Shown here: positions 43,001-54,970 of the stretch, piece after piece
Layout: every line of letters starts with the position of its first letter
Numbering within the stretch: the stretch's first letter is position 1
NCBI RefSeq assembly: GCF_000090795.2
Contig: NW_003546301.1
Location: 124,001-188,000, forward strand
DNA: 64,000 bases
From: Amphimedon queenslandica
Taxonomy: Eukaryota; Porifera; Demospongiae; Haplosclerida; Niphatidae
Reading direction: 5' to 3'
Translations under genes and position numbers: made by a program
The notes under the pieces: generated by a model
What the model was told of the DNA's origin: nothing
Database searches by the model: none
Seen by the model: only the letters and a program-made list of their open reading frames with translations

Positions 43001-45646
43001 CCTTCTGCAAAAAATCTCTAAACTCATTTACTGTCAGACCAAGGCGTTTATGAGTGATAGCATATGATTGAAATATTTTGTACAACTAAAATGAAGAATA
43101 AAGAGACATTTAATGTTGATATATTGTGCTGACTCACCCTGCCAGTTTCACCACACATTATGTTATACAGAAGAACAAATCCATCCCATTTTAATGTGTT
43201 GCCATGTCCAATAGTTGCTTCATGTTGATTGCTATGAGCTTCCTAAGGTACACATACAAAATTTGTGCTAAGTTTTGTTTGTTTTGTTTGCCAAAAGTAT
43301 CAACAAAAATTTTAGACAAAAATATTAAAATAAAGTGGGCGTGACTGGGTTAATGATTGTTAATCAATGAAAATGAAATTATTGTAATCCCTTCTAGGAT
43401 GGACATTAAAATTTTATGGCAAATGAAATTTCCTGCTTTACTGTGTGCACAGAAAGGAAAGAGGAAAGACCCCACAGATTCTATAATGGTAATTATAAGC
43501 ACACAGAAGCAAATGTGATTGAAAATAATTGATCTGGAAGTTCCTTAAAAGGAAGATTTAGTAAACAAATTTAAATTCCAATAAATCTAATGCAATATTT
43601 AGACAATTACATTGTATATCTGTAATGCTTCTCAGCCAATAACAATAAACAACTTACTGTAACAAGGCGCTTGAGTTGATGAGCATTGACATTAGGATTA
43701 AAAAATCTGACTAAGAAATAAGCATCCCTTTCATTTAGCTCATGTTTATCTTGACACAGAGTCCAGTACCTCTTTAACCAGATTAAAGTTGGGTCAGTAT
43801 TTTCATACCTTGTCGGAAACATACTAGTTATTGGCCCAATTTGCAAAGAGTCCAACTAAAAATTAAAAAAAATTAGTGGTATAATAATCACATTTATTCT
43901 AACTCCTTTAATCCATTCATCAAAATGTCTAGGATGGTCACAAACCAAGTCCAGTGATTCTAGCCGAGCATACTTTCCTAATGTATAGAGAAGAACATCA
44001 TGATGAAGGTAATGGACAGCTACCTTTTACGTTTTCATACATTAGAGAAAAGGACTGTTCATCTACTTCAGCATAAGGAAATCTTTCAAAACCATATGAT
44101 TGCTGGCCCAGCCGTACTTCCAAAATCGAATCTAACCTCACTAATAAAAATAATAGCATTAAAAATTCAATTTTTCTTGAACATACAGAAAGATGACATC
44201 TTAACTTTAGCAGATGATGTTTTTTTCCACATTACTTGCTGGAATAATGATTAATAATAAAATGAAGCAGTAGTTTTAGTAATAAGTGACAAACCAAGTT
44301 ATCTTTATCAATTGAAAATATCTTTTCACTTGGGATAGCCCATCTGTTTCTGCGTGGGTACTTTATCATAGCAAAATCTCCATGCAACTTTTTGAAATCA
44401 AACTTTTCGTCTAAAAATTATAGTAATGACAAACAGGATGTGTAATATCAATAACACCTGTAGATGTATTTATCACAGCCTTTTGCTTTTCTAATTTTGG
44501 TGCAAGGCGCTAAACAACACTCCTAAAATAAATATTGTATAATTATAATCATTCTACTAACCAATTTTCTTCGAATTGTTTTTCTTCTTCGATGCTCAGC
44601 ATTATATGGATCATCGTCAGTGCTCTGCCTCCTTAATATAGCTCCTGATGTTTTACTCCTTCTTCGATATCCATGTCTATGCAATCTACAAAATACAATG
44701 TAAAAAAATCCATTATATTTGATTTCATACATTAATTTTCTTTGTTTTCCAGGAAAACGATGGCTAGTAGAGGTTTCCAGTTCAGAGTCACTTCTTTGTT
44801 GTGTCATGATTGGTAATAGCAAACTATCAGTTGGTGGTTTTGCTGATGAAGCAGCTGACTCACTATTTTCATGACAAAGGTCATCAAAACTACAGGAAGA
44901 AATGTTGTCTTCATCACTCTGATTTATTGCTGTTGTATCCTCTGTCCATTTTGAGACACCTATGAAAGTTAAGACATTGAAAAGTTAAAAAAGTATGTGT
45001 ATTACATTCAGTGAGGGCATCAACCCATTGCTTTGCTTCAAAAGGATTAGATGCTTCAAGCTCCATCACAAAATTATGAAAAGTAATACGAAATGATGCT
45101 GGACTGTCCGATACAAGTTCAATCTTTTCCATACTAGTCAAAGGAAACGTACGACGAACTTTAACCTAATTAAAATAGAATAACACAAACTGACGATACT
45201 GAAAAATAAAAGTGAATTTAAACTCAAATGCAAAACAAAGAGATGACAGTAAGTTTCATAACAACCAGTACATTATGCTGAAGCTAATGATTAGAACGAG
45301 CGAGTTTTATTATTATGGTTCATACCTGACTAAAGGGTTGAAAATATTCCAGAGATTGTTCTGTCAAACGAAACCTCCGTCTTCTAGGAGGCCCATGTAC
45401 TTTACCGGTAACTTTTGAGCGAGATGTTTTAAGCAGCTCACCATGCTTTACTTCAGCAACGCCACCATCATGTCCTTGTAACAACACGGGATCGTTTTCA
45501 GTTGGGCTTGAAACGCTTGACGACCTTTCATTTGATTGCTTTGAATTAAGAGTTCTCCTCCGCCCGCCTTGCAAAAGTTCCTGGAGATAAGGTCTGCGCC
45601 GACGAAAACTGACTCCCCGGCCAGGGCCACTAGTAGCTTCAGACAT
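40030..45646 (-). CDS. Phosphoinositide phospholipase C with an extra N-terminal PH domain
   Basis: Twenty-six exons, all in phase, give 1218 residues. Order: basic N-terminus; a first PH domain (about 65-160, GELLKTS to [11 protein letters not shown]); a Ser/Arg-rich linker (160-290); a second PH domain at the usual PLC place (about 330-415, [32 protein letters not shown]); EF-hand region (416-600); X domain (600-775) with all catalytic residues visible in [19 protein letters not shown] and SIENHCS; an acidic linker; Y domain (870-1010; [29 protein letters not shown]); C2 domain (about 1015-1120); acidic tail. It hydrolyses PI(4,5)P2 to IP3 and diacylglycerol. By Y-domain similarity it is nearest the delta/eta/L group and is catalytically intact, unlike PLCL. 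Key exons: 45326-45646, 45006-45165, 44731-44959, 44187-44238, 44024-44140, 42544-42755, 41065-41199, 40030-40337. It is divergent from ACO2. Confidence 0.92.
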
Positions 45647-45878
45647 TGCAGAAGAGATGGTGAATCATAAATTTTATTAATTAAAAATTTGTCAAACCAC
45701 ACCTGCTAATTTATACTAGGCCTTAGCTAGTCATAAAGTTTCCGGATGGATCCGGAAAAAATAGGTGTGGCCTGAGGGTTGAGATATATTAGATGGGCGT
45801 GTCTTCAACGATTTTATTACTTCACTTCTTACACTTACTTCACCAAAGTGCAGGCGTCACTTCTAAGTTACTACTAAA
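45647..45878. promoter_or_regulatory. Shared divergent promoter of PLC and ACO2
   Basis: 232 bp lie between the two start codons. Features seen are a short palindrome TCCGGATGGATCCGGA (45738-45753) and a pyrimidine-rich stretch before the ACO2 start. No TATA box is evident. Confidence 0.5.
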
Positions 45879-48800
45879 ATGATACGATCTATCCTTCATA
45901 AAGTAAGTGAGTGTCCTACTTTTCCCTTTTCATTTAAGTTTTCTTTCAGGGCGCGAAGCTTTTGAATCCAAGGTGTCTGTCATCGTCATCTCCACTACCT
46001 CAAAAGGTTCCTTAATTAAAATGTATATTATTAATTTATTTTGCCTTGTTGGTGTCTTATTATTTTGCAGGTTGCCATTAGCAAGTTTGACCAAAATCAT
46101 TTTATTAATTATGAAAAACTGAAAGAGTCTCTTGATGTAGTTCGTAATAGGTACATGTATAATGTGATATTAATTTTGCTACAGTTACAATGTACATGTT
46201 TCGTGAGCAAGTAGCATACTCCTACATTAGGCGTTATAGCCCTTCCTCTTCTATTGCTTAATTGCACATATCAAGAGGTACATGTAATATACCAAGAGAT
46301 GACATTGTGCATGTAGTGAGTTTCAGAGCTGATTAAGTTCTGTAGTTATATCAGTGTTGTGAGTGCTATTGGCATTAGCTATGCCTCGTATTTTTGTTTA
46401 GCACTACAAGTTTTGTTCATACATGTATGTTTATTCGTTACCCTTAGTACAATACAAATTGTACTTTTACTGTAGTAGTAAAAGAATTGTTACTGTGATG
46501 TGAAATTTGTATTTACATACTGTAGGTTGAACCGCCCACTCACTTTATGTGAAAAGATATTGTATAGTCACTTAGATGACCCAAGTGGACAAGAACTGAT
46601 TCGTGGTGAATCATATTTAAAGCTAAGACCTGATCGAGTTGCAATGCAGGATGCTACTGCTCAGATGGCTATGTTGCAGTTCATTAGCAGTGGGCTACGA
46701 AAGGTTACATTCAAATTGCATTTTACAGTAATGACACTGCAATTTTCTTGTAGGTTGCTGTACCATCAACTATTCATTGTGACCATTTAATTGAGGCTAA
46801 AGTTGGGAGTGTGGAAGATTTAAATAGAGCCAAGGACCTTAATGAAGAAGTTTATGACTTTCTTTCTTCGTCTTCAGCTAAGTATGGAGTTGGATTTTGG
46901 AAGCCTGGAAGTGGTATTATTCACCAAGTATGCAAAATAAATAATTTTTGTTGTGAGCTGTGCTGATGCAATGTACATTATCAAGAGTAGATTATCTACT
47001 GTACTCTTGACATTATTCATGTACAATGTACATGAACTATAGTTGTTATTATGATGCAATATCAATTATTTATTGCTGTTATTGGTGCCATGCTATAGTT
47101 TTTCACATTTTTTGCACAATACATGCACAACTACACAGATATACATGTACATGTACATGTATGCATGTGTAATTTATGTAAACGAAAATGCTAACATTTT
47201 GTAAAATGGTTTTAGTTTGTACATGTACATGTAGTTTGTACATGTAGTTTGTACATGTACATGTACATTGTACATGTACATGTACAATGTACATGTACAT
47301 GTACATTACTTTGGTATTTTTTTGAACCTACTTGTATTTAAATTACTGTACATGTATATACATGTACATGTGCATGTATGCATTATACATGCATGACTAT
47401 TGTACATGTTGCACAATGCTGTACATGGGCAGAGATTGGCAAAATTGTACGATAAAGGAAAAATTATTTTGGTTTGTTTTTAATAATGGAAGTACCTGTA
47501 CATTTACATGTAAATCAAGTGTAAAATTTTGTTGTTAGCCACTTAGCCACTAAAGTGAAATTGTTTTAACCCGAAGTTTCTCTCTAGCAGTTTCAGCTGT
47601 GCTGGTTGTGTGTTTCAGGCAGTCATGACTTTTACGTTTTATTTGATTAGTTACAGAATGTATTTGAATTAGAAGTTTAAAGTTGAATATAAGTGATGTT
47701 TTGACAGGACTTCACAAATGGATTAAACAAAATAATGATTTTAATTGACAGTGAGCCTACAGTGTGTAGATTGTACGTCTGCATGCATATGCACATTTAG
47801 TATGAACAGAGGAGCAATCACATTTTAACTCCAGCTGTATATGGAGTTGGAAAATTACTTGTACATGTACATGTAGATGTATTAAATGGATGATTTTGTG
47901 AGTATATGTACAGTACATGTATGCAGTCCTCATACAAATACTAACTACATACATGTATGTACATGTACATGTACGTACATTTACATGTAGTCATGTACAT
48001 GCATGTAGATTAGTTTTGAATCATTGAATCTTGTAAGGCCTTTCTACACTTGCAGTGTGGTTTGAACTACATGTAGTTTAGAGAACTGGTGTGCTTTTAA
48101 TGATCATTTAAACCATGTGGTGTGGTTTGACATTATGTGCATTGGAGTAAATGTGCATCACATGTAGAAAACTGGCTCAATGCGCATATACACATTTTAA
48201 ATGCATGTACATGCATGGTTGGACCATAGATATACTACTGGTAAACGGGATTGGAAACTTCAATGGTCATAATTGCAATGCGGGTTGGGGTGTATCCCCA
48301 CCAAATGTAATGAAATCTTAGCAAAGCATTGACTCTATTATGAAACTTTGTGGGACTCTAGCAGCTGTATTTCAGAATAAAGCAAGCAAGTTTTTGCTCA
48401 TGTAGATACATTGTACTTCTTAAGAGCTTTTAGTGCCACATATTCATTCTAAAATGCAGTATCTAGAGTCCCATAAAGCTTCGCCATTAGTATACTAAGA
48501 ATTGAACTATGCGGTCCCAACCAGCCTGGTACACATGGGTAGTAACAGTAGTTTCCAATCCCATTTACAGGTAGTATATTTATGGTTGAACTAAGTTTCT
48601 AATTGCCTTATTGTTATTTGTAGATAGTATTAGAGAACTATGCCTATCCTGGGCTCTTACTGATTGGTACTGACAGTCATACTCCTAATGGTGGAGGATT
48701 GGGTGGTGTTTTGATTGGTGTGGGTGGAGCTGATGCTGTTGATGTAATGGCTGGATTACCATGGGAATTAAAGTGCCCTAAAGTATTTGGAACGGAAGTA

Positions 48801-51800
48801 CATTTTATATCTTAATTTCTACTTGTACATGTAGGTTATTGGTGTGAATTTGACTGGAAAATTAAATGGTTGGACTTCTCCTAAGGGTATGATTTCTTCT
48901 CCTTGTGTGATAGTTGTATCTTTCTTTTTAGATGTTATTCTGAAAGTAGCCGATATACTAACTGTATCAGGTGGTACTGGTGCAATTATTGAGTATCATG
49001 GGCGTGGTGCTGAATCATTATCTTGCACTGGTATGGCAACAATTTGTAACATGGGTGCTGAAGTTGGAGCCACTACATCATTGTTTCAATTCAACCACCG
49101 AATGAGTAATTATTTGAAAGCTACTGGAAGAAGTGATATTGCTCATCTTGCTGAAAAGCACAGTGACCTTCTGACATCAGATAATGGTTGTGAGTATGAT
49201 CGGTGCATTGAAATTGATTTAGACAAGGTACTAACACATGTACATGTACATGTATCATAATTATTTTTAATGCAGTTGGAGCCTCATGTTAATGGGCCCT
49301 TTACACCTGATCTTGCTCACACTATTTCAAAACTTGGCTCTGCTGCTGTTGAAAATGATTGGCCACTTGATATTAGAGTCTGTAAGTTAATTAACAGTAG
49401 TAATGTGTACACAGCTAGCTTATGATGCTGAAATTTTTGTATTAAATTTACTTTTACATGAAATGTACACTTCTATTATACTCATGTACAGTACATTATC
49501 ATGTACGTATAAACTACATGTACATATTATGCAATGTTAGCTTCTTGTACAATACTTATGTTTACATTTACATGTACAATGTAACTGTGTTTCTGAATGT
49601 TAATGATCCAGTATAGGTTTTCCTGTTAATGCTTGCTATTGTAAATAATCATTTCTGTGAATTATTATTAATGCACACTGCACACAGTATTATGTGCATA
49701 CATGTACAAGTATGTTTGATTGATGGATTATGGTTTTATTTCAATATTACATGTAGCTCTGATTGGTAGTTGTACCAATAGTTCATATGAAGACATGACA
49801 CGAGCTGCTTCAGTTGCCAAGCAAGCTCTGTCTCATGGACTGAAAGCAAAGTACTGTGTTGTAGTACATGTACATTTACTACAAAAATGTGTTTAATTTG
49901 CTGTAGAACTACTTTCACAGTAACACCTGGCTCTGAACAGATTAGAGCTACTATGGCAAGAGATGGCATTGATAAACCTTTCAATGATTTTGGTGCTATT
50001 GTTCTTGCGAATGCTTGTGGTCCATGCATTGGCCAGTGGGATAGGTATGGCACATTTACATGCACTTTATTAGTTTAAAAATTCTATTGTAATTTTTAGG
50101 GAAGATGTTAAGAAGGGAGAAAAAAACACAATTGTTACATCTTATAATAGGAATTTTACTGGAAGGAATGATGCTAACCCAGCAACACATGCTTTTGTTG
50201 CTTCTCCTGAGGTTCTTAAATGCATGCATACACACATCAGTGCATATTTATTCTGCTGTCTCTTTAGATTGTTACTGCTCTAGCAATAGCTGGTGACTTA
50301 AGGTTTAATCCTCTAAGTGACACACTCACTGGCTCTAATGGTAACAATTAATAAACAACTTGCACATGTACATTTATACATGTAATTGTAGGTGAGAAGT
50401 TTAAGTTGGAAGTACCAGTTGGGGAAGAGTTGCCACAAAAGGTCAGTAATTTGCTTAATACAGCAGACGTGTGCATATACATTTAAAACTACATGTACAT
50501 GTGGACACTTGATTTCACATGCATAAATTGTGTACCATTATGCTACATATGTACATGTACATGTACATGTACACATGTACATGTATATGTGTAGACTGTA
50601 CAATGTAACACAAGTAATGCATTTGAGATACAATTACTACATTGTACCTGCATGAGTGCATGCATGTGTACATGTGTAGATGTGCATGTACTTGTAATTG
50701 GGGCAAGCAAAAGCGAGCCCCACATAGTCGAGTCGAGTATGTCTGTTTGTTTGTTTGTTTGTACACATACGTCATCCCTATTTACATGTCTATAAAAATA
50801 ATAATCACTCATTTTAAAATGATAATTTTGATGATTACGGTACCACTTGCAAAATCAAAGAGGAACTTCAGTTATCGCTGGACGAGAGGAGTTCAAGAGT
50901 ATTCAAGAAACAAGAGAAGCTGAAGCTTAAAGCATGAGTAATTCACAAGAAGAAGCTTGTCGACTTCTTCGTAACAAGCGTGAGAAGAAGGAGCAAGACT
51001 GAGGAGGTCCAATAGAAATGCTAAAGATAGGTCTTGTCACACCCAAAGACAACAAATGGAGTCTCCTTCTGGCTTCTGAGACGAACTATCTTCCATCCTA
51101 GATCTATATAACAGCAGAGATTCTTCACTTAAAGCTAGAAGCTATGAAATTCCTTCCATCCAAATTCTGGATTAGTGTATTGACATCAACATTCAACATT
51201 TAATAGCCACTACATCATTGTCTATATAGACATTGTATATTGCTAATCGAAATGTTAATCGTTTTGCTTGCCCTTAATGTTTTACATTCGCCTAGTTTAA
51301 TGTACGTGCATTGTACAGTAGAGGAGATTTGACAGTGTCAAATAGTTACTTAATTAAAAATAAAGATGTGGGCATGCAGTTTATTAAATATTACAAAATA
51401 CATGTTGTATGTACATGTACTTCCTGTTGAACCTCCTTTGCATGTAGATGTATAGCGTATAGCAAGAGTACATGTATGTCTTGCATTATAGTCATTAAAA
51501 TTTGTCCAATGAGATTATAAAGCATTGTGCATTGTACATGTTTTTGTTCATGTTAAGCTTTATAAAAAAGCTAAATTTTTATAAATACAGTATACACATA
51601 CATTGAACATAATGAGATACATGTGCATGTATTTAGTTCTGCTTTGCATTTGCAATAGGGTTTTGATCCAGGCCAAGATACTTATCAGCCACCACCGTCT
51701 GATGATTCTGATGTTTTTGTCAAGGTTGATCCAAAAAGGTATTTTGATAATGTATTATTATTTTTGGTGATTTTACTGTGTTTTATTACAGTACTCGACT

Positions 51801-54800
51801 TCAGCTTTTGGAGCCTTTTAGTGCTTGGAATGGTGAAGACATTGTGGATGCACCTATTCTGATTAAAGTATTGGGAAAGTGTACCACAGATCATATTAGT
51901 GCTGCAGGTCCATGGTTAAAGTATCGTGGTCACTTGGATAATATCTCAAATAATATGTTTTTGACGTAAGGACACTGATACATGAATTTTTGTCATGGCA
52001 TACATGCATGTACATTCATTGCATCAAGAGTGGATAATTATTTAGAGAGTGTCTAACCGGCCTATAATCTGTGATGCAACAGGGTGTACATGTATGTTTA
52101 CATAGCATGGTGATTAGCACCAAGTAGCCATTCTTGCGTCCTTATGTTGATTCCAAGTCAGAAAGCTGCAAATTAGAAATAGCCAACCATTAGAAGAACA
52201 TATTCCTGGCTGCTCCTGCTTGTTTCTTGCACTGCATGTTCCTCAGGGTGGAGATATACATGTAAGTCTTAAAGTTGCCTGCATGCTTCAAGTGCCATTT
52301 TCTCAACGACACCCATAAATTTTAAAGGGTAAGTTCTGTGAATTTTGGGGGTATTTTTTATTGGCTCAATGTGTTTGCATGATCATAATGATGTGTTCCA
52401 AGTCCCATTATTAAAAAAAAATTATTCACTGAGATATGAGCCTTCAAAAATGCTCATTTTTGCTTCCTTCAATGTTACTTTCTGTCGGTGGGTGTGGCCA
52501 AACGTGACGCCACAAGAGGAATAGATGCAGATAACTCCATTCCTTTATAGGGGGAAATGATTGTTTTTTCTCATGCCTTGTAATGTAATAGCAGTAATTT
52601 AAAGATTGGAATCATTAGCTTTCATTATGCTATGCATGCAACTGTAAGAAAAAGACTCAAAATAGCAAACAAGAAAATTGACCTACTTGTGGTATTGTTA
52701 CTTTTTCTTGCAATTGCATGCTTAGGATAATGAAAGCTAGTGATCCCAATCTTTAAATTACTGCTATTACGTTACAAGCCATGAGAATAAAGGATCATTT
52801 CCCCCTATAAAGGAATGGAGTTATCCGTATCTATTCCTCTTGTGACATCACGTTTAGCGACACCCACTGACAGGAAGTAACATTGAAGGAAGCAAAAATG
52901 AGCGTTTTTGAAGGCTCATATCTCAGTGAATAATTTTTTGAATAATGGGAGTTGGAACACATCATTATTATGATCATGCAAACACATTGAGCCAATAAAA
53001 AAATACCCCCCAAATTTGCAGAATTTACCCTTTAAGATTACTAAGATTAACTCTGTATACTTGCAAAAACGGATGTAGACATACGCATTGTTGTATCACA
53101 TATTATAGGCAAGTTAGACTGTCTCCCTAAATAATTATCCACTCTTGATTGCATGAATTGTGCTTATTATTATTGCAGTTAAGTTTACATGTAGATGTAA
53201 ATATGTACACGAGGACTTGTCTTGTTAAAAGTTGCGATGCTAGAATTTTCATGCACATGAAAATTTTTAATTTCAGCAATCAAAAGTCAAGTTTTTCATG
53301 ATTGCATTAATAATGCAATGCACTGAAATAGTGGGTTATTACCATGAGTCTAATATTTTATGACTTGCTCCTATAGCCTGTACACTTCAATGAGTTTGTA
53401 GGCATAGATTTTGTGGTAATTAAAGCCCCAAATTACGAAAATAAATTGCTGGGAAAATGACCCACTATACTACGAGTACATTACTACAAGTACATTTGAA
53501 GTGTATGTGTTATACATGTATCATGATGTATGTAGTATAAAAATTGGCTGATGGAAGGTGTCTGAACTTTGTGTTTAGGGCTGTGAATGCAGAGAACAAG
53601 GAAATGAATAAAGTAAAAAATCAAGTTACTGGTGAATATGGTCCAGTTCCAGAGACTGCTAGATACTACAAGGTACATAGTACGCATGCACATGTATGTA
53701 CATACTATAATGTGCATGTAATATAAAAAATACATGTACAATCCATCATCTTGGCTTACAAGTTATTATCGTAGGTTGGGATATACATGTATTCCAGCTG
53801 CAATGATTCACAATTTTATTTGCGACTAGCAATTGCCGGAGCAACCAGATGCTATTTTAATTTAAAACGGTGCTGTACACCTTGCTGTAATGTTCTTGAG
53901 TTGTTTTTCTTCTTGTGTTGCTAACTCTTGGGTCTCTTTGGAGCTGCTTTAATCAATTCTTTTCAGAACTAGTGTCTTGCTGTATCTTGGAACTCTCCAC
54001 CCATTCCTGTTGGTGTTTATTGACTTGGGTGTGGTTTGTAATAACTAGCACGTAAACCAGCATATATTTGCAGGAAAGAGCTCTGAGGTAGATGTCCATA
54101 CAAGAAGTTAACAGACAGAAAACAAGTTACTGTTGGCAAATGGCTCCACTAAAGCTGCTAAAAATAAGCTAAATACTAAATACATGTACGTGGTCGTGGT
54201 CTTATTGTCATAGCAATGCTCTAATGATTTTAATGATGTTGAATTGAATATTTTTATTAACGTGAACAATTGCAGCTGCATATACATGGATATCCCGAAC
54301 ATCGTATACCGGGCCTGAAAAATTGATCATTGCGATAAACCTGTATTTTTCATTAAATGTAGAGGCTTGTGTTGTATGCATCATTCATGTACATGTACAT
54401 GTATGTAATTATGAGACTCCTTAATGATGTATTTTTATTCTTTTGTCATGCGTGATCATTACTTTTTGTCACAGGCTAATCATATTCCTTGGATAGTAGT
54501 TGGTGATTCTAATTATGGTGAAGGAAGCAGTCGAGAACATGCTGCATTGGAGCCTCGTCATTTGGGTGGTGTTGCTGTTATTGTTCGATCTTTTGCACGA
54601 ATTCATGGTATAATATAAATAATGCTTTGTGCTGTTAATTATAATGAAATCATTATTTAGAAACTAATTTAAAAAAGCAGGGTATATTACCACTTGTATT
54701 TGAAAACAGTAGTGATTATGACAAAGTACAACCTTCTGACAAAATATCTTTATTGAATCTCAATGGGTTAGCCCCAGGAAAAGTAAGCTTACACTGAAAT

Positions 54801-54970
54801 ATGGATAAGATTTATTTTTTGTTTTATAGGCCGTTCAATGTCAGTTAAAACACGCTGATGGATCAACAGAAACTATTACCCTATGCCATTCTATGAATGA
54901 AACTCAAATTGAATGGTTTCAAGCTGGAAGTGCCTTAAATAGAATGAAACAATTAATGGAGCAACAATAA
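45879..54970 (+). CDS. ACO2: Aconitase, mitochondrial
   Basis: Twenty exons in phase encode 778 residues (human 780). Exons: 45879-45902, 45950-46006, 46071-46150, 46526-46703, 46754-46927, 48624-48782, 48835-48886, 48932-49227, 49276-49381, 49757-49850, 49907-50044, 50100-50211, 50268-50340, 50392-50441, 51659-51738, 51792-51965, 53579-53672, 54475-54607, 54661-54782, 54830-54970. The first 27 residues ([19 protein letters not shown]) form a mitochondrial presequence. The family blocks include [45 protein letters not shown], and the swivel-domain [20 protein letters not shown]. The three cysteines of the 4Fe-4S cluster are in GSCTNSS and ANACGPC. It isomerises citrate to isocitrate in the TCA cycle. 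It is not the cytosolic IRP1 form. Several introns are repeat-laden; the largest holds the foldback at 52-53 kb. No iron-responsive element was recognised in the short 5' region. Confidence 0.97.
46982..47009. mobile_element. 28-bp palindromic mini-element with 7-bp target duplication
   Basis: CAAGAGTAGATTATCTAC..ACTCTTG forms a near-perfect hairpin. ACATTAT occurs directly on both sides (46975-46981 and 47010-47016), a perfect 7-bp duplication. It is in an ACO2 intron and shares outer bases with the 29.3 kb and 52 kb members. Confidence 0.75.
47140..47420. repeat. Dense TACATG/ACATGT repeat cluster
   Basis: Runs of the self-complementary hexamer ACATGT (e.g. TACATGTACATGTACATG) occur in clusters here and again at 47860-48010 and 50550-50590. 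The same hexamer is scattered throughout introns and intergenic DNA of the whole window. Open frames rich in Met, Tyr, Cys, His and Val across these parts are artefacts. Confidence 0.85.
48224..48585. mobile_element. Non-autonomous DNA element, CCATAGATA family, copy 3
   Basis: Inverted ends CCATAGATATACTACTGGTAA and TTACAGGTAGTATATTTATGG, with GGGATTGGAAAC inside the left and GTTTCCAATCCC inside the right. Flanks are TTGGA and TTGAA, a 5-bp duplication with one change. Half the length of the other two copies; sits in an ACO2 intron. Confidence 0.8.
50700..51295. mobile_element. Helentron-like non-autonomous element, copy B
   Basis: Starts GGGGCAAGCAAAAGCGAGCCCC (itself a hairpin) and has the inverted GTTTTGCTTGCCC near its right end, followed by TTAATGTTTTACATTCGCCTAG then T. 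This right end matches copy A at 14300-14332 over about 33 bp, and the left ends match over about 30 bp (GGGGCRAGC, GAGMCCCACA). A (GTTT)n tract lies near the left. It sits in an ACO2 intron; the assignment to Helentron-type elements is inference. Confidence 0.6.
52025..53147. mobile_element. Foldback DNA element of the CAAGAGT family
   Basis: Terminal inverted repeats of about 32 bp (CAAGAGTGGATAATTATTTA and TAAATAATTATCCACTCTTG) are flanked on both sides by ATTGCAT, a 7-bp duplication. The interior is dominated by a second, much longer inverted repeat (52321-53034). It encodes no transposase and fills most of the ACO2 intron between exons 16 and 17. Terminal bases and duplication length agree with the two 28-bp palindromes. 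Confidence 0.85.
52321..53034. repeat. Long inverted repeat, two 334-bp arms around a 46-bp loop
   Basis: The left arm (52321-52654, TTTAAAGGGTAAGTTCTG onward) is matched by its reverse complement (52701-53034, ending TTTACCCTTTAA) with only scattered differences. Transcribed as part of ACO2 pre-mRNA it would make a long double-stranded hairpin. Confidence 0.92.

Noticed and set aside
45879-46006. Reading the aconitase as cytosolic IRP1/ACO1
   Set aside because: It has a mitochondrial presequence, ACO2 length and ACO2-specific blocks such as [17 protein letters not shown].
50515-50812. Open frames rich in Met, Tyr, His, Val and Cys on both strands (also at 47103-47538)
   Set aside because: They follow TACATG repeats and show no domain or splice context.
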